NCBI GenBank assembly: GCA_963972195.1
Contig: CAXATH010000006.1
Span: forward strand, 62,001 to 126,000
DNA: 64,000 nt
Reading direction: 5' to 3'
From: Litorimonas sp963972195
Lineage (GTDB): Bacteria; Pseudomonadota; Alphaproteobacteria; Caulobacterales; Maricaulaceae
Shown here: one piece after another, positions 16,987-25,882 of the stretch
Layout of the letters: every line of letters starts with the position of its first letter
How positions within the stretch are numbered: the first letter of the stretch is position 1
The notes under the pieces: generated by a model
What the model was told of the DNA's origin: nothing
What the model saw: only the letters and a program-made list of their open reading frames with translations
Databases searched by the model: none
Position numbers and translations under genes: made by a program

Positions 16987-17907
16987 GTGTCGATTCCATT
17001 TGTGCGTGATTATGACTTTGAATATGGACGCTGCGATCAACTCAGCCCGATGGTTCAACGCGTTGTCGCCGATAATCCCGGTCCCTTTACCTATACAGGA
17101 ACAGGCGTTTTTATAATCGGCGATGTAAATGTGGCGGTGATTGACCCCGGCCCTACCACGCCGGCCCATGTAGCCGCTCTGGAAAAGGCTTTGGAAGGGC
17201 GCGCCGTGACCCATGTTCTGGTCACACACCACCACATTGATCACTCCCCGATGGCCCAACCTTTGGCTGAAGCTCACGGATGCAAAGTCTATGGCTATGG
17301 CCTGCAGCCCCGCCCGCCTCAGGGCGGCGAGGTCAGGCTGGAAGCTGGCGACGATCTGACGTTTAAACCTGACGTCGAAATTCGCGACGGCGAAATCATC
17401 AAGGGGGATGGGTGGACAATTGAAGCCATTCACACGCCCGGACACACGTCCAATCACCTTTGCTACGACTTGAAAGAGGAGAACACCCTTTTCTCCGGAG
17501 ATCATATTATGGGGTGGTCGACAAGTGTGGTGAGCCCGCCCGATGGGGATATGGGAGATTACCTAAACAGCCTGAGGCGCATTTATGACCGCCACTTTAA
17601 TATTTTGCGTCCGACACACGGCCCTGCCATTACAGACGTCGATGTGTTTGTGAAAGCCTATTTAGACCACAGACTCGCGCGGGAAGCTCAGATCGCGAAC
17701 GCCCTGAAAAGCGGGCTGAACAGTATTTTCGATATTGTCAGCGATCTTTACGCCGAAATTGATAAGCGCCTTCATCCGGCCGCCGCTCATAGCGTGCTGT
17801 CGCACCTCATCCACATGAGGCAGGAAGGCCGCGTCGAAGCCGATGGCCCTGACGGGTTAAAACAAGAATATTTCCTGACAGAAGACGGAAAGAAAGGCGC
17901 GGCTTAA
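16987..17907 (+). CDS. Metallo-beta-lactamase-fold hydrolase (LACTB2-like)
   Basis: A 306-residue hydrolase: zinc motif THHHIDHSP at about residues 78-86, further ligands in IHTPGHTSNHLCY and LFSGDHIMGWSTS, and a C-terminal His (RPTHGPAI). The C-terminal 90 residues form a winged-helix-like tail (HSVLSHLIHMRQEGRVEADG) as in LACTB2-type RNases/hydrolases. The start is GTG at 16987 with GGGGAG 6 bases upstream. Its stop overlaps the stop of the convergent DUF1499 gene by 4 bases (TTAA). Confidence 0.88.
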   Translation: MSIPFVRDYDFEYGRCDQLSPMVQRVVADNPGPFTYTGTGVFIIGDVNVAVIDPGPTTPAHVAALEKALEGRAVTHVLVTHHHIDHSPMAQPLAEAHGCKVYGYGLQPRPPQGGEVRLEAGDDLTFKPDVEIRDGEIIKGDGWTIEAIHTPGHTSNHLCYDLKEENTLFSGDHIMGWSTSVVSPPDGDMGDYLNSLRRIYDRHFNILRPTHGPAITDVDVFVKAYLDHRLAREAQIANALKSGLNSIFDIVSDLYAEIDKRLHPAAAHSVLSHLIHMRQEGRVEADGPDGLKQEYFLTEDGKKGAA

Positions 17908-18806
17908 GCGTCTTTCATCCGGTCGAGGAAATTATGTACACGCTCTGCATTCTTTCCGAGGTCTGATCCTCCGATACGGGAAATCGACCGGATATCCACC
18001 AAAGTGCCGCCGCCTTCAGAATTGCGCAGGCGAATGATGACGTCATCTTTGAAACCGTACCAGAATGTTGTGTCAGTCGCTTCTATGGTTCCCGCCTCCG
18101 GATTGGTCGCTTTAATCTTCCAGCCCAATTGACGCGCAACAGTTTCCGCTTTGGCAAATGCCGCTTCTTTTTCGTCGCTTACAACGATAGACCGGATATC
18201 CGGATAACCACGTGTCTGAAGGACAGATACGAGCGATTCTGTTGGATTGCCTTGCGCGTCCCGTGACCTCGCCGTTTTTCCGGCATAATCGGTTGTATTC
18301 ACGCCCTCGGTTTCCGCGCGTTCCGCCATAATCTCGGCGCCGAATTGCGGAACATTTTGAGTGTCTGTTGTAATGTCATGAATAAAGGGCAGCCTTTGTG
18401 CCTTGTTCTTGACCTGAACAGCATATCCCATCCCGAACACCGGAACCACAATACCAATTATACCGATGGCGATGCCTTTTTTAGGCTTCACGATAATGGC
18501 CAAAATCAACGCCAGAATTGACACAACCAGCCCCGCAATCAAAACATTCGGTCCGAGTCCGCGGGTCAGCGTCCCGAAACTGAACCCGAGGCTGAACAGG
18601 CCGATCTTATGTCCGATGGCCGCAACAACAAAAATCAGCGGTCCAAAAATAGTCAGAGCCAATGAGACGCGCAAAACCCATTTACGAATATTGCGGCGCT
18701 TACGTCCCGTTTCTTTAGGCGGCGGAACCGACATAGAGGTTTCTTGCGCGGGATTTCGTTTGGGCGTCGGATTTTCTCCCGGGGCCGAATTATCATTCTG
18801 GGTCAT
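17904..18806 (-). CDS. DUF1499 membrane protein
   Basis: A 300-residue protein with a disordered N-terminus, three membrane segments (about 40-65, 75-108 and 114-130) and a C-terminal DUF1499 domain: FIHDITTDTQNVPQF, ARQLGWKIKATNPEAGTIEA, TTFWYGFKDDVIIRLR, VDIRSISRIGGSDLGKNAER. The function of DUF1499 is not known. AAGGAGGTCGC precedes the ATG at 18806. It is the last gene of a pdxH-led group on this strand. Confidence 0.88.
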   Translation of the reverse strand: MTQNDNSAPGENPTPKRNPAQETSMSVPPPKETGRKRRNIRKWVLRVSLALTIFGPLIFVVAAIGHKIGLFSLGFSFGTLTRGLGPNVLIAGLVVSILALILAIIVKPKKGIAIGIIGIVVPVFGMGYAVQVKNKAQRLPFIHDITTDTQNVPQFGAEIMAERAETEGVNTTDYAGKTARSRDAQGNPTESLVSVLQTRGYPDIRSIVVSDEKEAAFAKAETVARQLGWKIKATNPEAGTIEATDTTFWYGFKDDVIIRLRNSEGGGTLVDIRSISRIGGSDLGKNAERVHNFLDRMKDA

Positions 18807-18836
18807 GCGACCTCCTTTTCTATTTCCTGTAAGGCT

Positions 18837-19295
18837 TTAGCTACTGGCAAACAAGGCCGCGACAGCTCCGGCGCTTAAAAGGCTTATAATAGCCGGTGTA
18901 ACCCACCCGCCGCTGAAGTGTCCTCGCTGACCCCAATCATCACGCCGGCTGGGATTTTGGTCGCGGGGTTCGCCGCGCCCGAGCTTCGCCATAGCCTTCC
19001 TCTGCGCTTTCGTCCGATGATCATCACGACGCGATTGGCGCCTCTTTTCTTCGTCCTGTTCTCGTTCATCCCGTTTCAATCCCGGCCGCCTGGCCTGCCC
19101 GCCCTTGGCGCGATTGGAGGAATCTCTCCGCGCTTCATCCGACGCGTCTTCGGACTTCCATTTCGCGCGCAGGGAAGAGGGAATGTCATTCACCCCGCTT
19201 TTGCTTCCTGCTGATGAAGGAGCGCCTTTCCCTAGATTGGCCATAAAAGCCATGGCGACCAAAATAAATACAAGAATTACGAAGAAGCCTTCCAT
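18837..19295 (-). CDS. Small membrane protein with a highly charged middle
   Basis: 152 residues: an N-terminal membrane helix (FFVILVFILVAMAFMANLG), about 100 very hydrophilic residues dominated by Arg, Lys, Asp and Glu (for example KRDEREQDEEKRRQSRRDD), and a C-terminal helix (WVTPAIISLLSAGAVAALFA). No family recognised. AAGGA precedes the ATG, overlapping the pdxH stop 9 bases away, so it is coupled to pdxH. The layout suggests a hairpin-like membrane protein with a basic cytoplasmic loop. Confidence 0.7.
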   Translation of the reverse strand: MEGFFVILVFILVAMAFMANLGKGAPSSAGSKSGVNDIPSSLRAKWKSEDASDEARRDSSNRAKGGQARRPGLKRDEREQDEEKRRQSRRDDHRTKAQRKAMAKLGRGEPRDQNPSRRDDWGQRGHFSGGWVTPAIISLLSAGAVAALFASS

Positions 19296-19304
19296 CGTTC
19301 CTTC

Positions 19305-19964
19305 TTATGGATAAAGCCGGGTTTTCGTCCACCCCTCGCTGGAGGGCGTGAAAACAATTCGGTCATGCAAACGGAAGGCCCCGTCCTGCCAAAATTCGAT
19401 GACCTCGGGACTGACCCTCCAGCCAAACCAGTGCGGCGGGCGAGGAATATCGCGATTTTCAAAACGGTGTTGGACCTCTTCAACACGTTCGATCATGGTC
19501 TCGCGATCTAAAACGGGACGGGATTGATCTGACGCCCACGCCCCGAGGCGCGACCCCAGCGCTCGCTTCGCGAAATAGGCGTCGGATTCCTCAGAGGTGA
19601 CCGGCGTGACAGCGCCCCTCACCCGAACCTGGCGCTTTTGGCTTTTCCAGTGAAAACAAAGCGCCGCCTTGCCGCCGCGGAGCTGGTGGCCCTTGGCGCT
19701 TTCTCCGTTTGTGTAAAACACAAATCCGCGTACATCCAAGCCTTTTAACAAGACTATACGCACATCCGGCAAACCCTTCTCATCGACGGTAGCAAGTGAC
19801 ATAGCGTTAGAATCATTAGGCTCTGTTTCACTTGCTTTCGCCAGCCAATCCTCAAAAAGCTTAATAGGATCATCAGCTTCTACCCAGCTCAGATCACGGC
19901 TCTTATCTTCGGCGTATTTTTCAGCGCTGGGCGTTGCGGGAATGACGGTATCTGACGGGGCCAT
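19305..19964 (-). CDS. pdxH: Pyridoxamine 5'-phosphate oxidase
   Basis: FMN enzyme that makes pyridoxal 5'-phosphate, the last step of vitamin B6 synthesis and salvage. The 219 residues match the family length. Signatures: RIVLLKGLDVRGFVFYTN, ESAKGHQLR, AALCFHWKSQKRQVRVRGAV, RLGAWASDQS and the C-terminal PPHWFGWRVSPEVIEFWQDG with RLYP at the end. A poor ribosome site precedes the ATG. It begins a minus-strand group with the membrane protein and DUF1499 genes and is divergent from the J-domain gene. Confidence 0.96.
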   Translation of the reverse strand: MAPSDTVIPATPSAEKYAEDKSRDLSWVEADDPIKLFEDWLAKASETEPNDSNAMSLATVDEKGLPDVRIVLLKGLDVRGFVFYTNGESAKGHQLRGGKAALCFHWKSQKRQVRVRGAVTPVTSEESDAYFAKRALGSRLGAWASDQSRPVLDRETMIERVEEVQHRFENRDIPRPPHWFGWRVSPEVIEFWQDGAFRLHDRIVFTPSSEGWTKTRLYP

Positions 19965-20144
19965 AAAAGCTATTCAGTCCTCTTCTCATGAAAGTTCAAT
20001 CAGTGTTCCCGAAAAACGGAATTTAATCAAAATATTTCGTCCAAAAGTGTGTAATTAACCATTCTTTCTAAGGCGTTGTTAACCCTTCAAGGCACATATA
20101 AACCCTCTGTTAGGGATAATAAAAAATAAAGGAGCCTTCCGGTA

Positions 20145-20360
20145 ATGACACGCCAACAAGCCATGATGACACTAGGGCTTCCAATGGGAGCGCGCGAATC
20201 CGATGTTCGAGCTGCGTGGCGCAAAAAGGCCAAGTTTTTTCATCCCGATAGTCCTTACGCAAATGTGCAGGCATTCCTTCAGGCAAAAGCCGCTTACGAA
20301 ACTTTAATCCCGCCAGCTCCGCAATCTATCCGCGTCAGAGCTGGTGCCAGAGCGTTTTAG
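20145..20360 (+). CDS. Mini J-domain protein
   Basis: A 71-residue protein that is little more than a J domain: TLGLPMGARESDVRAAWRKK, then KAKFFHPDSPYAN with the HPD tripeptide needed to stimulate DnaK ATPase, then FLQAKAAYETL. No Gly/Phe region, zinc finger or client-binding domain is present. GGAG lies 11 bases before the ATG. It stands alone between divergent and convergent neighbours. A DnaK partner is expected elsewhere. Confidence 0.8.
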   Translation: MTRQQAMMTLGLPMGARESDVRAAWRKKAKFFHPDSPYANVQAFLQAKAAYETLIPPAPQSIRVRAGARAF

Positions 20361-20410
20361 AGGCGTCGTCGCAATCCCAAGAATAAGTAGAACGGTATTA
20401 GGTAAAGAAA

Positions 20411-20438
20411 AACGGGCCCGCAAAGGCCCGTTTTTTAT
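20411..20438. terminator. Bidirectional terminator
   Basis: AACGGGCC/GGCCCGTT stem with a 6-base loop, flanked by T on the plus strand and by A (T on the minus strand). It serves the J-domain gene and the convergent OmpA-like gene. Confidence 0.88.
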
Positions 20439-20447
20439 TTGTGGACT

Positions 20448-20885
20448 TTAGAAGTCTGAGTTGAGACGGACAACGGCGCGGCGCTCAAATGGGTTTGACT
20501 CGCCTTCTGTTGGGGCCGTTCTATCGCCCATAGGCACGATACGAACGCGGTTGGCGCGAACATTACGTTCCTCAAGAGCCGCCAAAACAGCTTCGGCGCG
20601 ATTATCGGAAAGCTCCAGATTGGCGTCACTTGTGCCAACAGAATCAGCATAGCCTAGAATTTCCAGTTGGGCCAAATCGCAGCCCTGATAGGCCGTTGCG
20701 ATGTTGTCGAGAACGCCCGAAGCAGATTCGTCAAAATCGGCGCTTCCCGTGTCAAAGAACACGGCATAGGTCTGGGCGGCGCAGGCTTCAGTGCCATCCA
20801 TACCCATTTTATCTTTCATTGTGGCACAGGCGCTCAAGCCAAGCGCAAGCGAAAGGGCGGCGGTTGCGGTCAGAACATGTCTCAT
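20448..20885 (-). CDS. OmpA-family lipoprotein
   Basis: A 145-residue lipoprotein: signal with lipobox LGLSAC (Cys at about 19), then an OmpA peptidoglycan-binding domain with ILGYADSVGTSDANLELSDN and a NPFERRAVVRL end. It would tether the outer membrane to the wall, like Pal, but no tol genes are adjacent, so it is not called Pal. AGAGAG precedes the ATG. Confidence 0.88.
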   Translation of the reverse strand: MRHVLTATAALSLALGLSACATMKDKMGMDGTEACAAQTYAVFFDTGSADFDESASGVLDNIATAYQGCDLAQLEILGYADSVGTSDANLELSDNRAEAVLAALEERNVRANRVRIVPMGDRTAPTEGESNPFERRAVVRLNSDF

Positions 20886-21028
20886 GTGATCTCTCTCTAT
20901 TTGCGTCAGGGTTTTGTTACTTCAGTCCGTCATGGACTGAAGATTAAACCCGTTTAACGCTATATCGTTCCCGAAATCGCCTTTCCTTAAGACTAGCCCA
21001 GCTAGAAAAACCCCTTTAAGACGCGTTT

Positions 21029-22099
21029 ATGTCACACAATACATTCGGTCATCTTTTTCGATTTACCACTTGGGGCGAGAGCCATGGCCCTGCCATTGGC
21101 TGCGTTATTGACGGCTGCCCTCCTCTCCTGCCTCTAACCGAATCCGACATTCAAACCTATCTCGATCAACGCCGCCCCGGCACGTCACGTTTCGTGACGC
21201 AGCGCCGCGAGCCTGACGCCGTGAAAATCCTCTCCGGTGTATTTGAAGGCCAAACCACGGGGACGCCTATTTCGCTGCTGATAGAAAATACCGATCAACG
21301 TTCCCGCGATTATTCAGAGATCAAAGACCGCTACCGCCCCGGCCACGCCGATATGAGCTATGACGCCAAATACGGCATTCGGGACTATCGCGGCGGCGGT
21401 CGCAGTTCCGCCCGGGAAACGGCCAACCGCGTCGCAGCGGGCGCGATTGCCCGCAAGGTTTTAGGGAGCGACATCCAAATACGAGGCGCGGTCGTGCAGA
21501 TCGGCGAAAAGAAAATCAATCCAGACAATTGGGACTGGGATCAAACCTCTGAAAACCCCTTCTGGTGTCCTGACGAAGCCGCCGCAAAAGAGTGGGAAGG
21601 TTATCTGGACAGCGTCCGTAAAGACGGCAATTCCGTCGGCGCACTCCTTGAAATCCGCGCCTCCGGCGTGCCCGCCGGCTGGGGCGCGCCGATTTACGGC
21701 AAGCTCGATTCAGATCTGGCCATGGGCATGATGAGCATTAACGCCGCCAAGGGCGTCGAAATCGGCGCCGGTTTTGCGACGGCCGGCATGAGCGGTGTCG
21801 AAAACGCCGATGAAATGCGCGCCGGAGAAAATGGCCCGGATTTTCTTTCAAATAAATCCGGCGGCATATTGGGCGGCATCAGCAATGGCGACGAAATCAT
21901 CTGCCGCGTCGCAATCAAACCCACCTCCTCCATGATGCAGAAAACCCGCTCCGTCACCTCTAAGGGCGAGGAAATCGATGTCCAAACCAAAGGCCGCCAC
22001 GACCCCTGCGTCGGCATACGCGGCGTCCCCGTCGCCGAGGCGATGATGGCGGTCGTGCTCGCAGACCACAAATTGAGACATCGCGGTCAGGTGGGATGA
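21029..22099 (+). CDS. aroC: Chorismate synthase
   Basis: Converts EPSP to chorismate, the last step of the shikimate pathway, with reduced FMN. The 356 residues carry all family signatures: FTTWGESHGPAIGCVIDGCP at the N-terminus, RPGHADMSYDAKYG, YRGGGRSSARETANRVAAGA, and GRHDPCVGIRGVPVAEAM near the C-terminus. It is a single gene here, without other aro genes nearby. Confidence 0.97.
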   Translation: MSHNTFGHLFRFTTWGESHGPAIGCVIDGCPPLLPLTESDIQTYLDQRRPGTSRFVTQRREPDAVKILSGVFEGQTTGTPISLLIENTDQRSRDYSEIKDRYRPGHADMSYDAKYGIRDYRGGGRSSARETANRVAAGAIARKVLGSDIQIRGAVVQIGEKKINPDNWDWDQTSENPFWCPDEAAAKEWEGYLDSVRKDGNSVGALLEIRASGVPAGWGAPIYGKLDSDLAMGMMSINAAKGVEIGAGFATAGMSGVENADEMRAGENGPDFLSNKSGGILGGISNGDEIICRVAIKPTSSMMQKTRSVTSKGEEIDVQTKGRHDPCVGIRGVPVAEAMMAVVLADHKLRHRGQVG

Positions 22100-22185
22100 T
22101 TTTTTGATTTAGCGAAGCCTCTTTAAGAGTTTTATCTCTCAATCTTATATCCACTAATTTAACCAAATAGGCCTAATTTGGCTCT

Positions 22186-23187
22186 ATGTTCGTTCGCCGC
22201 TTCATTCTTGGCCTTGCGCTGCTCTTGGGCAGTTTTCAGTCTGCGGCAGCGGCCCAGAGCTGTGAGGGGGTGGATAATGTTCTGCAGACAGCCTCTCTGC
22301 TTCGCGGCGGAAATTATCTTGAAAGTAAAACGCAGTATAGCCAAACGATATTCAAGTTAGAAACCGCCCTATCCCGAATTTCTCTCGCGGCCCTTCAACC
22401 CCAAACGTATCGCGAGGCCTTCCCGACCGAAAGCCGTGAGCTATTCGGCTATGTTTCAAATCTTCGCAGAGCAGTTACGAGTGCGCAGGCGGGCTATGAT
22501 AAGGACGCTCTGGAAATTTTAGGTGCCTCTGATCCTGCGACGATTTCTGACAGCTTGCTTTCGTTAAATCGGTACTGGAGCTGCACGGATAGCCTTTCGG
22601 CGGGCGATATAAACGGCCCCGTAGAGGGCAAAAGCGCGCTTGAAAATGACACACCTCTTTCGTCTTCCGAGACTGGCGATATTAACTCGGCCTCTTTTTC
22701 GCAGAGAAATACGATGGCTGAAAAAAAGGCCTATACCGGCGCTTTGGCCCCCTCCGTCAGCAATGGCCCAAAGCTCGACATTCAAGGCCACCCCTTCCTG
22801 TCTATCGCGATGGCTCTGTCTCTCATTGTCTTGATTTATGGCTGGAGGAAATATTCCAAGCGCTCGCGCATGCGTGATTATCGTCATCTCATCCATCAAG
22901 ACGCGGGGTTTAAGCTTGGTAAAAAACACTATCAAATGACAATCATCGATATCACGCAACGCGGCCTTAAGTTCAAACATGACGGCTTAATCAAAAGGCA
23001 ACGCCGGGTGACGATAGAATTAAACGGCGAGTGGTACACCTGCCGACTGGTTTGGAAAAATGCGAATTTTGCAGGCGCCAAATTCCGATTGCCGCTCAAA
23101 GATAAAACTATGGAGGCTCTGCTCGCCGCCGCCCACCCAGACGGAACTGCTACCTCCAAAACACAAATTCGACCGCCCCAAGCTTAA
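22186..23187 (+). CDS. Membrane protein with a C-terminal PilZ-like domain
   Basis: 333 residues: signal peptide (about 1-23), a helical periplasmic region to about 190 including two Cys (QSCEGV, WSCTDS), one membrane helix (FLSIAMALSLIVLIYGW, about 205-222), then a basic segment (KYSKRSRMRDYRH) and a small domain (IIDITQRGLKFKHDGLIKRQ, GEWYTCRLVWKN, GAKFRLPL) that resembles PilZ. The classical RxxxR and DxSxxG c-di-GMP motifs are only partly matched (DITQRGLKF), so ligand binding is doubtful. It may join a periplasmic sensor to a cytoplasmic response. Confidence 0.65.
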   Translation: MFVRRFILGLALLLGSFQSAAAAQSCEGVDNVLQTASLLRGGNYLESKTQYSQTIFKLETALSRISLAALQPQTYREAFPTESRELFGYVSNLRRAVTSAQAGYDKDALEILGASDPATISDSLLSLNRYWSCTDSLSAGDINGPVEGKSALENDTPLSSSETGDINSASFSQRNTMAEKKAYTGALAPSVSNGPKLDIQGHPFLSIAMALSLIVLIYGWRKYSKRSRMRDYRHLIHQDAGFKLGKKHYQMTIIDITQRGLKFKHDGLIKRQRRVTIELNGEWYTCRLVWKNANFAGAKFRLPLKDKTMEALLAAAHPDGTATSKTQIRPPQA

Positions 23188-23295
23188 CGCTGGACAAAAT
23201 TCTTTAAAAGAGATTAAATGCGCCAACGGTGGGGGCGCTATGTTACGATCAACTTATTTTTTGGGCGTTAAAGAACCAAACGGCTCAAAGTTGTC

Positions 23296-24069
23296 ATGAT
23301 TCTTCGCAGGCTTTCGATCTCTCTGCGAAAGCAGGACTGGTTCACAGTTGTGATCGAGACACTCATCGTTGTATTCGGCGTCTTTATGGGCTTGCAGGTG
23401 AATAACTGGAACGGGTCGCGTGCGGATCGTCTCCTTGGGGAGGATTATGTTGAGCGGCTTATCTCTGATCTTGAGCGAGACCTGGGGTCGGCTAACGCAC
23501 TCACCAACTATTATGACGAGGTCCAGCAAAGCATTCTGGACGCCGACCGTCTGCTCGCGAGTCCGGATCCCAATCCGCAAGCCCTTGTCGTCGCGGCCTA
23601 CCGGGCAAGCGAGTTCACCTATAATCCCAAACGGCGTGCGACATGGGACCAGATCGTCTCATCCGGCCATCTTGGACTTCTGCCCGGCGACGCCATTATT
23701 GGTGAACTGTCAGACTATTACAGGTTTCAGGCCGCCGATCAGGACACGATTTCCCGGTTGCAGGACACACCCTATAGAGAAATCATCCGTTCTCTTATCC
23801 CATTGACCGTCCAGCTCGCCATTCGTGAGGGATGCAGCGATTTGGTCGCTGAGGACGGCAGTTTTGTAGGGTTTGTCGTCCAATGCCAGCTGGATATCAA
23901 TCACGACTTACTAAAAGAGACCGCACGAATCCTGATGGCCTCAGAAGCTCTGCGCGAACCGCTTCGCTACCAATACTCAAAAGTAGCCTCAGTGCAGAAC
24001 AATAATGGCGGCGATTTCCTTATTCTGGAAAACCTGCTCTCCACGCTTCAAGAGGCTGCGGGCCCATGA
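23296..24069 (+). CDS. DUF6090-like membrane-anchored protein
   Basis: 257 residues. Basic N-terminus (MILRRLSISLRKQDWF), then a membrane helix ending in the characteristic VVFGVFMGLQVNNWN at about residues 25-40, and a helical domain of about 210 residues with RRATWDQIVSSGHLGLL. The helix-plus-QVNNWN signature is typical of DUF6090 proteins in Bacteroidetes and alphaproteobacteria; function unknown. No strong ribosome-binding site is visible before the ATG. Confidence 0.7.
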   Translation: MILRRLSISLRKQDWFTVVIETLIVVFGVFMGLQVNNWNGSRADRLLGEDYVERLISDLERDLGSANALTNYYDEVQQSILDADRLLASPDPNPQALVVAAYRASEFTYNPKRRATWDQIVSSGHLGLLPGDAIIGELSDYYRFQAADQDTISRLQDTPYREIIRSLIPLTVQLAIREGCSDLVAEDGSFVGFVVQCQLDINHDLLKETARILMASEALREPLRYQYSKVASVQNNNGGDFLILENLLSTLQEAAGP

Positions 24070-24156
24070 TTTTCCGTCGCCTAAATATCTATGCAGTGAA
24101 AATAAAACCGGTTCGCCGTAAGTTGTAATAGAATGAAAAGATCTGGAGAAATTAGA

Positions 24157-24663
24157 ATGAAAAAAGGGATAAAATTGATATTCTGTGTCGCTTTGACCAA
24201 TATAGGGATTGCCTGTAGCGCCGCGCCTACTCCTCATAGTGACGATAAGGCCGCTCTCCGCCTTGCTACTGCCAATTGGGTCGAAACCTATAACCGGAAT
24301 GATTGGGCCGCTCTGGCAAACCAGTTCGCCGAAGACGGCGTGATGATGCCGCCAAATTCACCCGCCATCGTCGGACGTGACGCCATCGCGGAATGGGAGG
24401 CCGCGAATGAAACGGGGTTCCGTATTGCCTTGAAAACGGACGATATCACCCTCCTCGGTGACGCGGCTATCATTCGCGGACGCTCCTGTGTCTTTATTCC
24501 TCTGAACGCAGAGGAAACCGGCGTTGACATCGGAAAATATGTCGAAGTCCGGGAACGCACGACCAAGGGCGAGTGGCATATATCGCAAGATATATTTAAC
24601 TCTGACCTTGCTGCGGGCGCGCCGCTCGCGTCCGAATGCCCTGCCGACATCACAGGACTTTGA
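24157..24663 (+). CDS. NTF2-like (SnoaL/DUF4440) lipoprotein
   Basis: 168 residues: signal with a lipobox-like GIACSAAP (Cys about 20), then a SnoaL-like cone fold with ATANWVETYNRNDWAALANQ, FAEDGVMMPPNSPAIVGRDA and YVEVRERTTKGEWHISQDIF. Such domains bind small molecules or act as stress-related enzymes; no catalytic assignment is possible. The ATG at 24157 has GGAG 8 bases upstream and starts the signal; the ATG at 24133 lacks one. Confidence 0.75.
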   Translation: MKKGIKLIFCVALTNIGIACSAAPTPHSDDKAALRLATANWVETYNRNDWAALANQFAEDGVMMPPNSPAIVGRDAIAEWEAANETGFRIALKTDDITLLGDAAIIRGRSCVFIPLNAEETGVDIGKYVEVRERTTKGEWHISQDIFNSDLAAGAPLASECPADITGL

Positions 24664-24721
24664 ATACATCCTGTTCAGAGTTAAATCTGGCAATCTTTTA
24701 TTTAGGCCTTAGTTAAAACCT

Positions 24722-25819
24722 ATGTTTCATCTCTTTATGCTTAGCGGCGCCACAGTTGTCGGCGCCGGATTGTTTCTCGCCTACAAAGGCAAAATGAGGT
24801 CGCTCGGCGGCCCTTCCCTTAAAAAATATGATCGCGATGCCGAACCGGACTTCCATGTCGACCCAGAGTCCAAGCCGATGCGCATCATAGATGAGTATCT
24901 GGAAGAAAATTTCGTCAAACCGGCTGTGTCGGCTGCGGCGAAGAGCGGTTGGGATGCCAAGCGTAAACGCTTTGACGAGGCCGGCTTGCGCAGAACGGAT
25001 CTGAAGGCAGAATATCGCGATGATGTCGTGGAGATGGACGGATTGACCGTTCCGGGTCGATGGACCCTGGTCAAAGGCTATGACCCTGACAAACGTATTC
25101 TTTATTACCATGGCGGGGCTTTTACTGCCGGAAGCGATATCAGCCACCGCGCCATTTCCGTCAATCTCGCCAAGCGCACCAAAGCGGCTGTGTTTGTTCC
25201 TAATTATCGACTCCTGCCCGAGAACCCGCGAACGGCGCCCATTGCGGACGCCAAAGCCTGCTACAAATGGATATTAGATAATGGCCCGGACGGCCCCTCT
25301 AAGGCACAAAGCTTTGCCATCTCTGGCGACAGCGCGGGGGGCAATCTGGCGCATATGATCGCCAATTGGTCTCGTGACCACGGTTTACGCCAAGCCGACG
25401 CCATATACACGCTTTCGCCAAACACAGATTCAACGGCGTCAGGAGACAGTTTCAAATCCAATCTCGGCAAGGATAAAATGTTAACCCCTTTGGTCGGCCC
25501 GCTCCTCAAAATCCCGCGTCCGCTTTTGCTCATAGGCATGAAGAAGCAGACCGGGTTCACCCCATGCGACCCCGATATTTCGCCAGTTTTTGATGATCTT
25601 TCGAATTTGCCGCCCACTTTGATTCAAGCCAGCTATGACGAACTTTTGCGGGATGACTGCGTGCGATTCGCCTCAAAATTAGAAGAAACAGGCTCCGCCG
25701 TCACTTTGCAGCTTTGGGACAATGTTCCGCACGTTTTCCAGATTTTCGACGATGTTTTACCGGCCTCTACAGACGCTTTTGATCTTGCCGGTAAGTTTTT
25801 GAACACCCATTTATCCTAG
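24722..25819 (+). CDS. Alpha/beta hydrolase, hormone-sensitive-lipase family
   Basis: 365 residues, with a hydrophobic N-terminal anchor (about 5-20). HSL signatures: oxyanion motif YYHGGAFTAGSDISHR, nucleophile motif ISGDSAGGNLAHMIANW, acid in SYDELLRDDCVRFA and His in NVPHVFQIF. Likely a carboxylesterase for short acyl esters; the substrate is not predictable. The neighbours give no pathway. The N-terminal anchor suggests membrane attachment. Confidence 0.88.
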   Translation: MFHLFMLSGATVVGAGLFLAYKGKMRSLGGPSLKKYDRDAEPDFHVDPESKPMRIIDEYLEENFVKPAVSAAAKSGWDAKRKRFDEAGLRRTDLKAEYRDDVVEMDGLTVPGRWTLVKGYDPDKRILYYHGGAFTAGSDISHRAISVNLAKRTKAAVFVPNYRLLPENPRTAPIADAKACYKWILDNGPDGPSKAQSFAISGDSAGGNLAHMIANWSRDHGLRQADAIYTLSPNTDSTASGDSFKSNLGKDKMLTPLVGPLLKIPRPLLLIGMKKQTGFTPCDPDISPVFDDLSNLPPTLIQASYDELLRDDCVRFASKLEETGSAVTLQLWDNVPHVFQIFDDVLPASTDAFDLAGKFLNTHLS

Positions 25820-25882
25820 TTATTACCGGGTTTTTTGGCCGTTTTTCTTTCATTTCCATCTTTCTGAACCATTTCTGAATTC

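Noticed and set aside
23296..25819. Neighbouring DUF6090-like, NTF2-like and HSL genes as one pathway
   Set aside because: No shared function or overlapping genes; the gaps and start signals suggest independent units.
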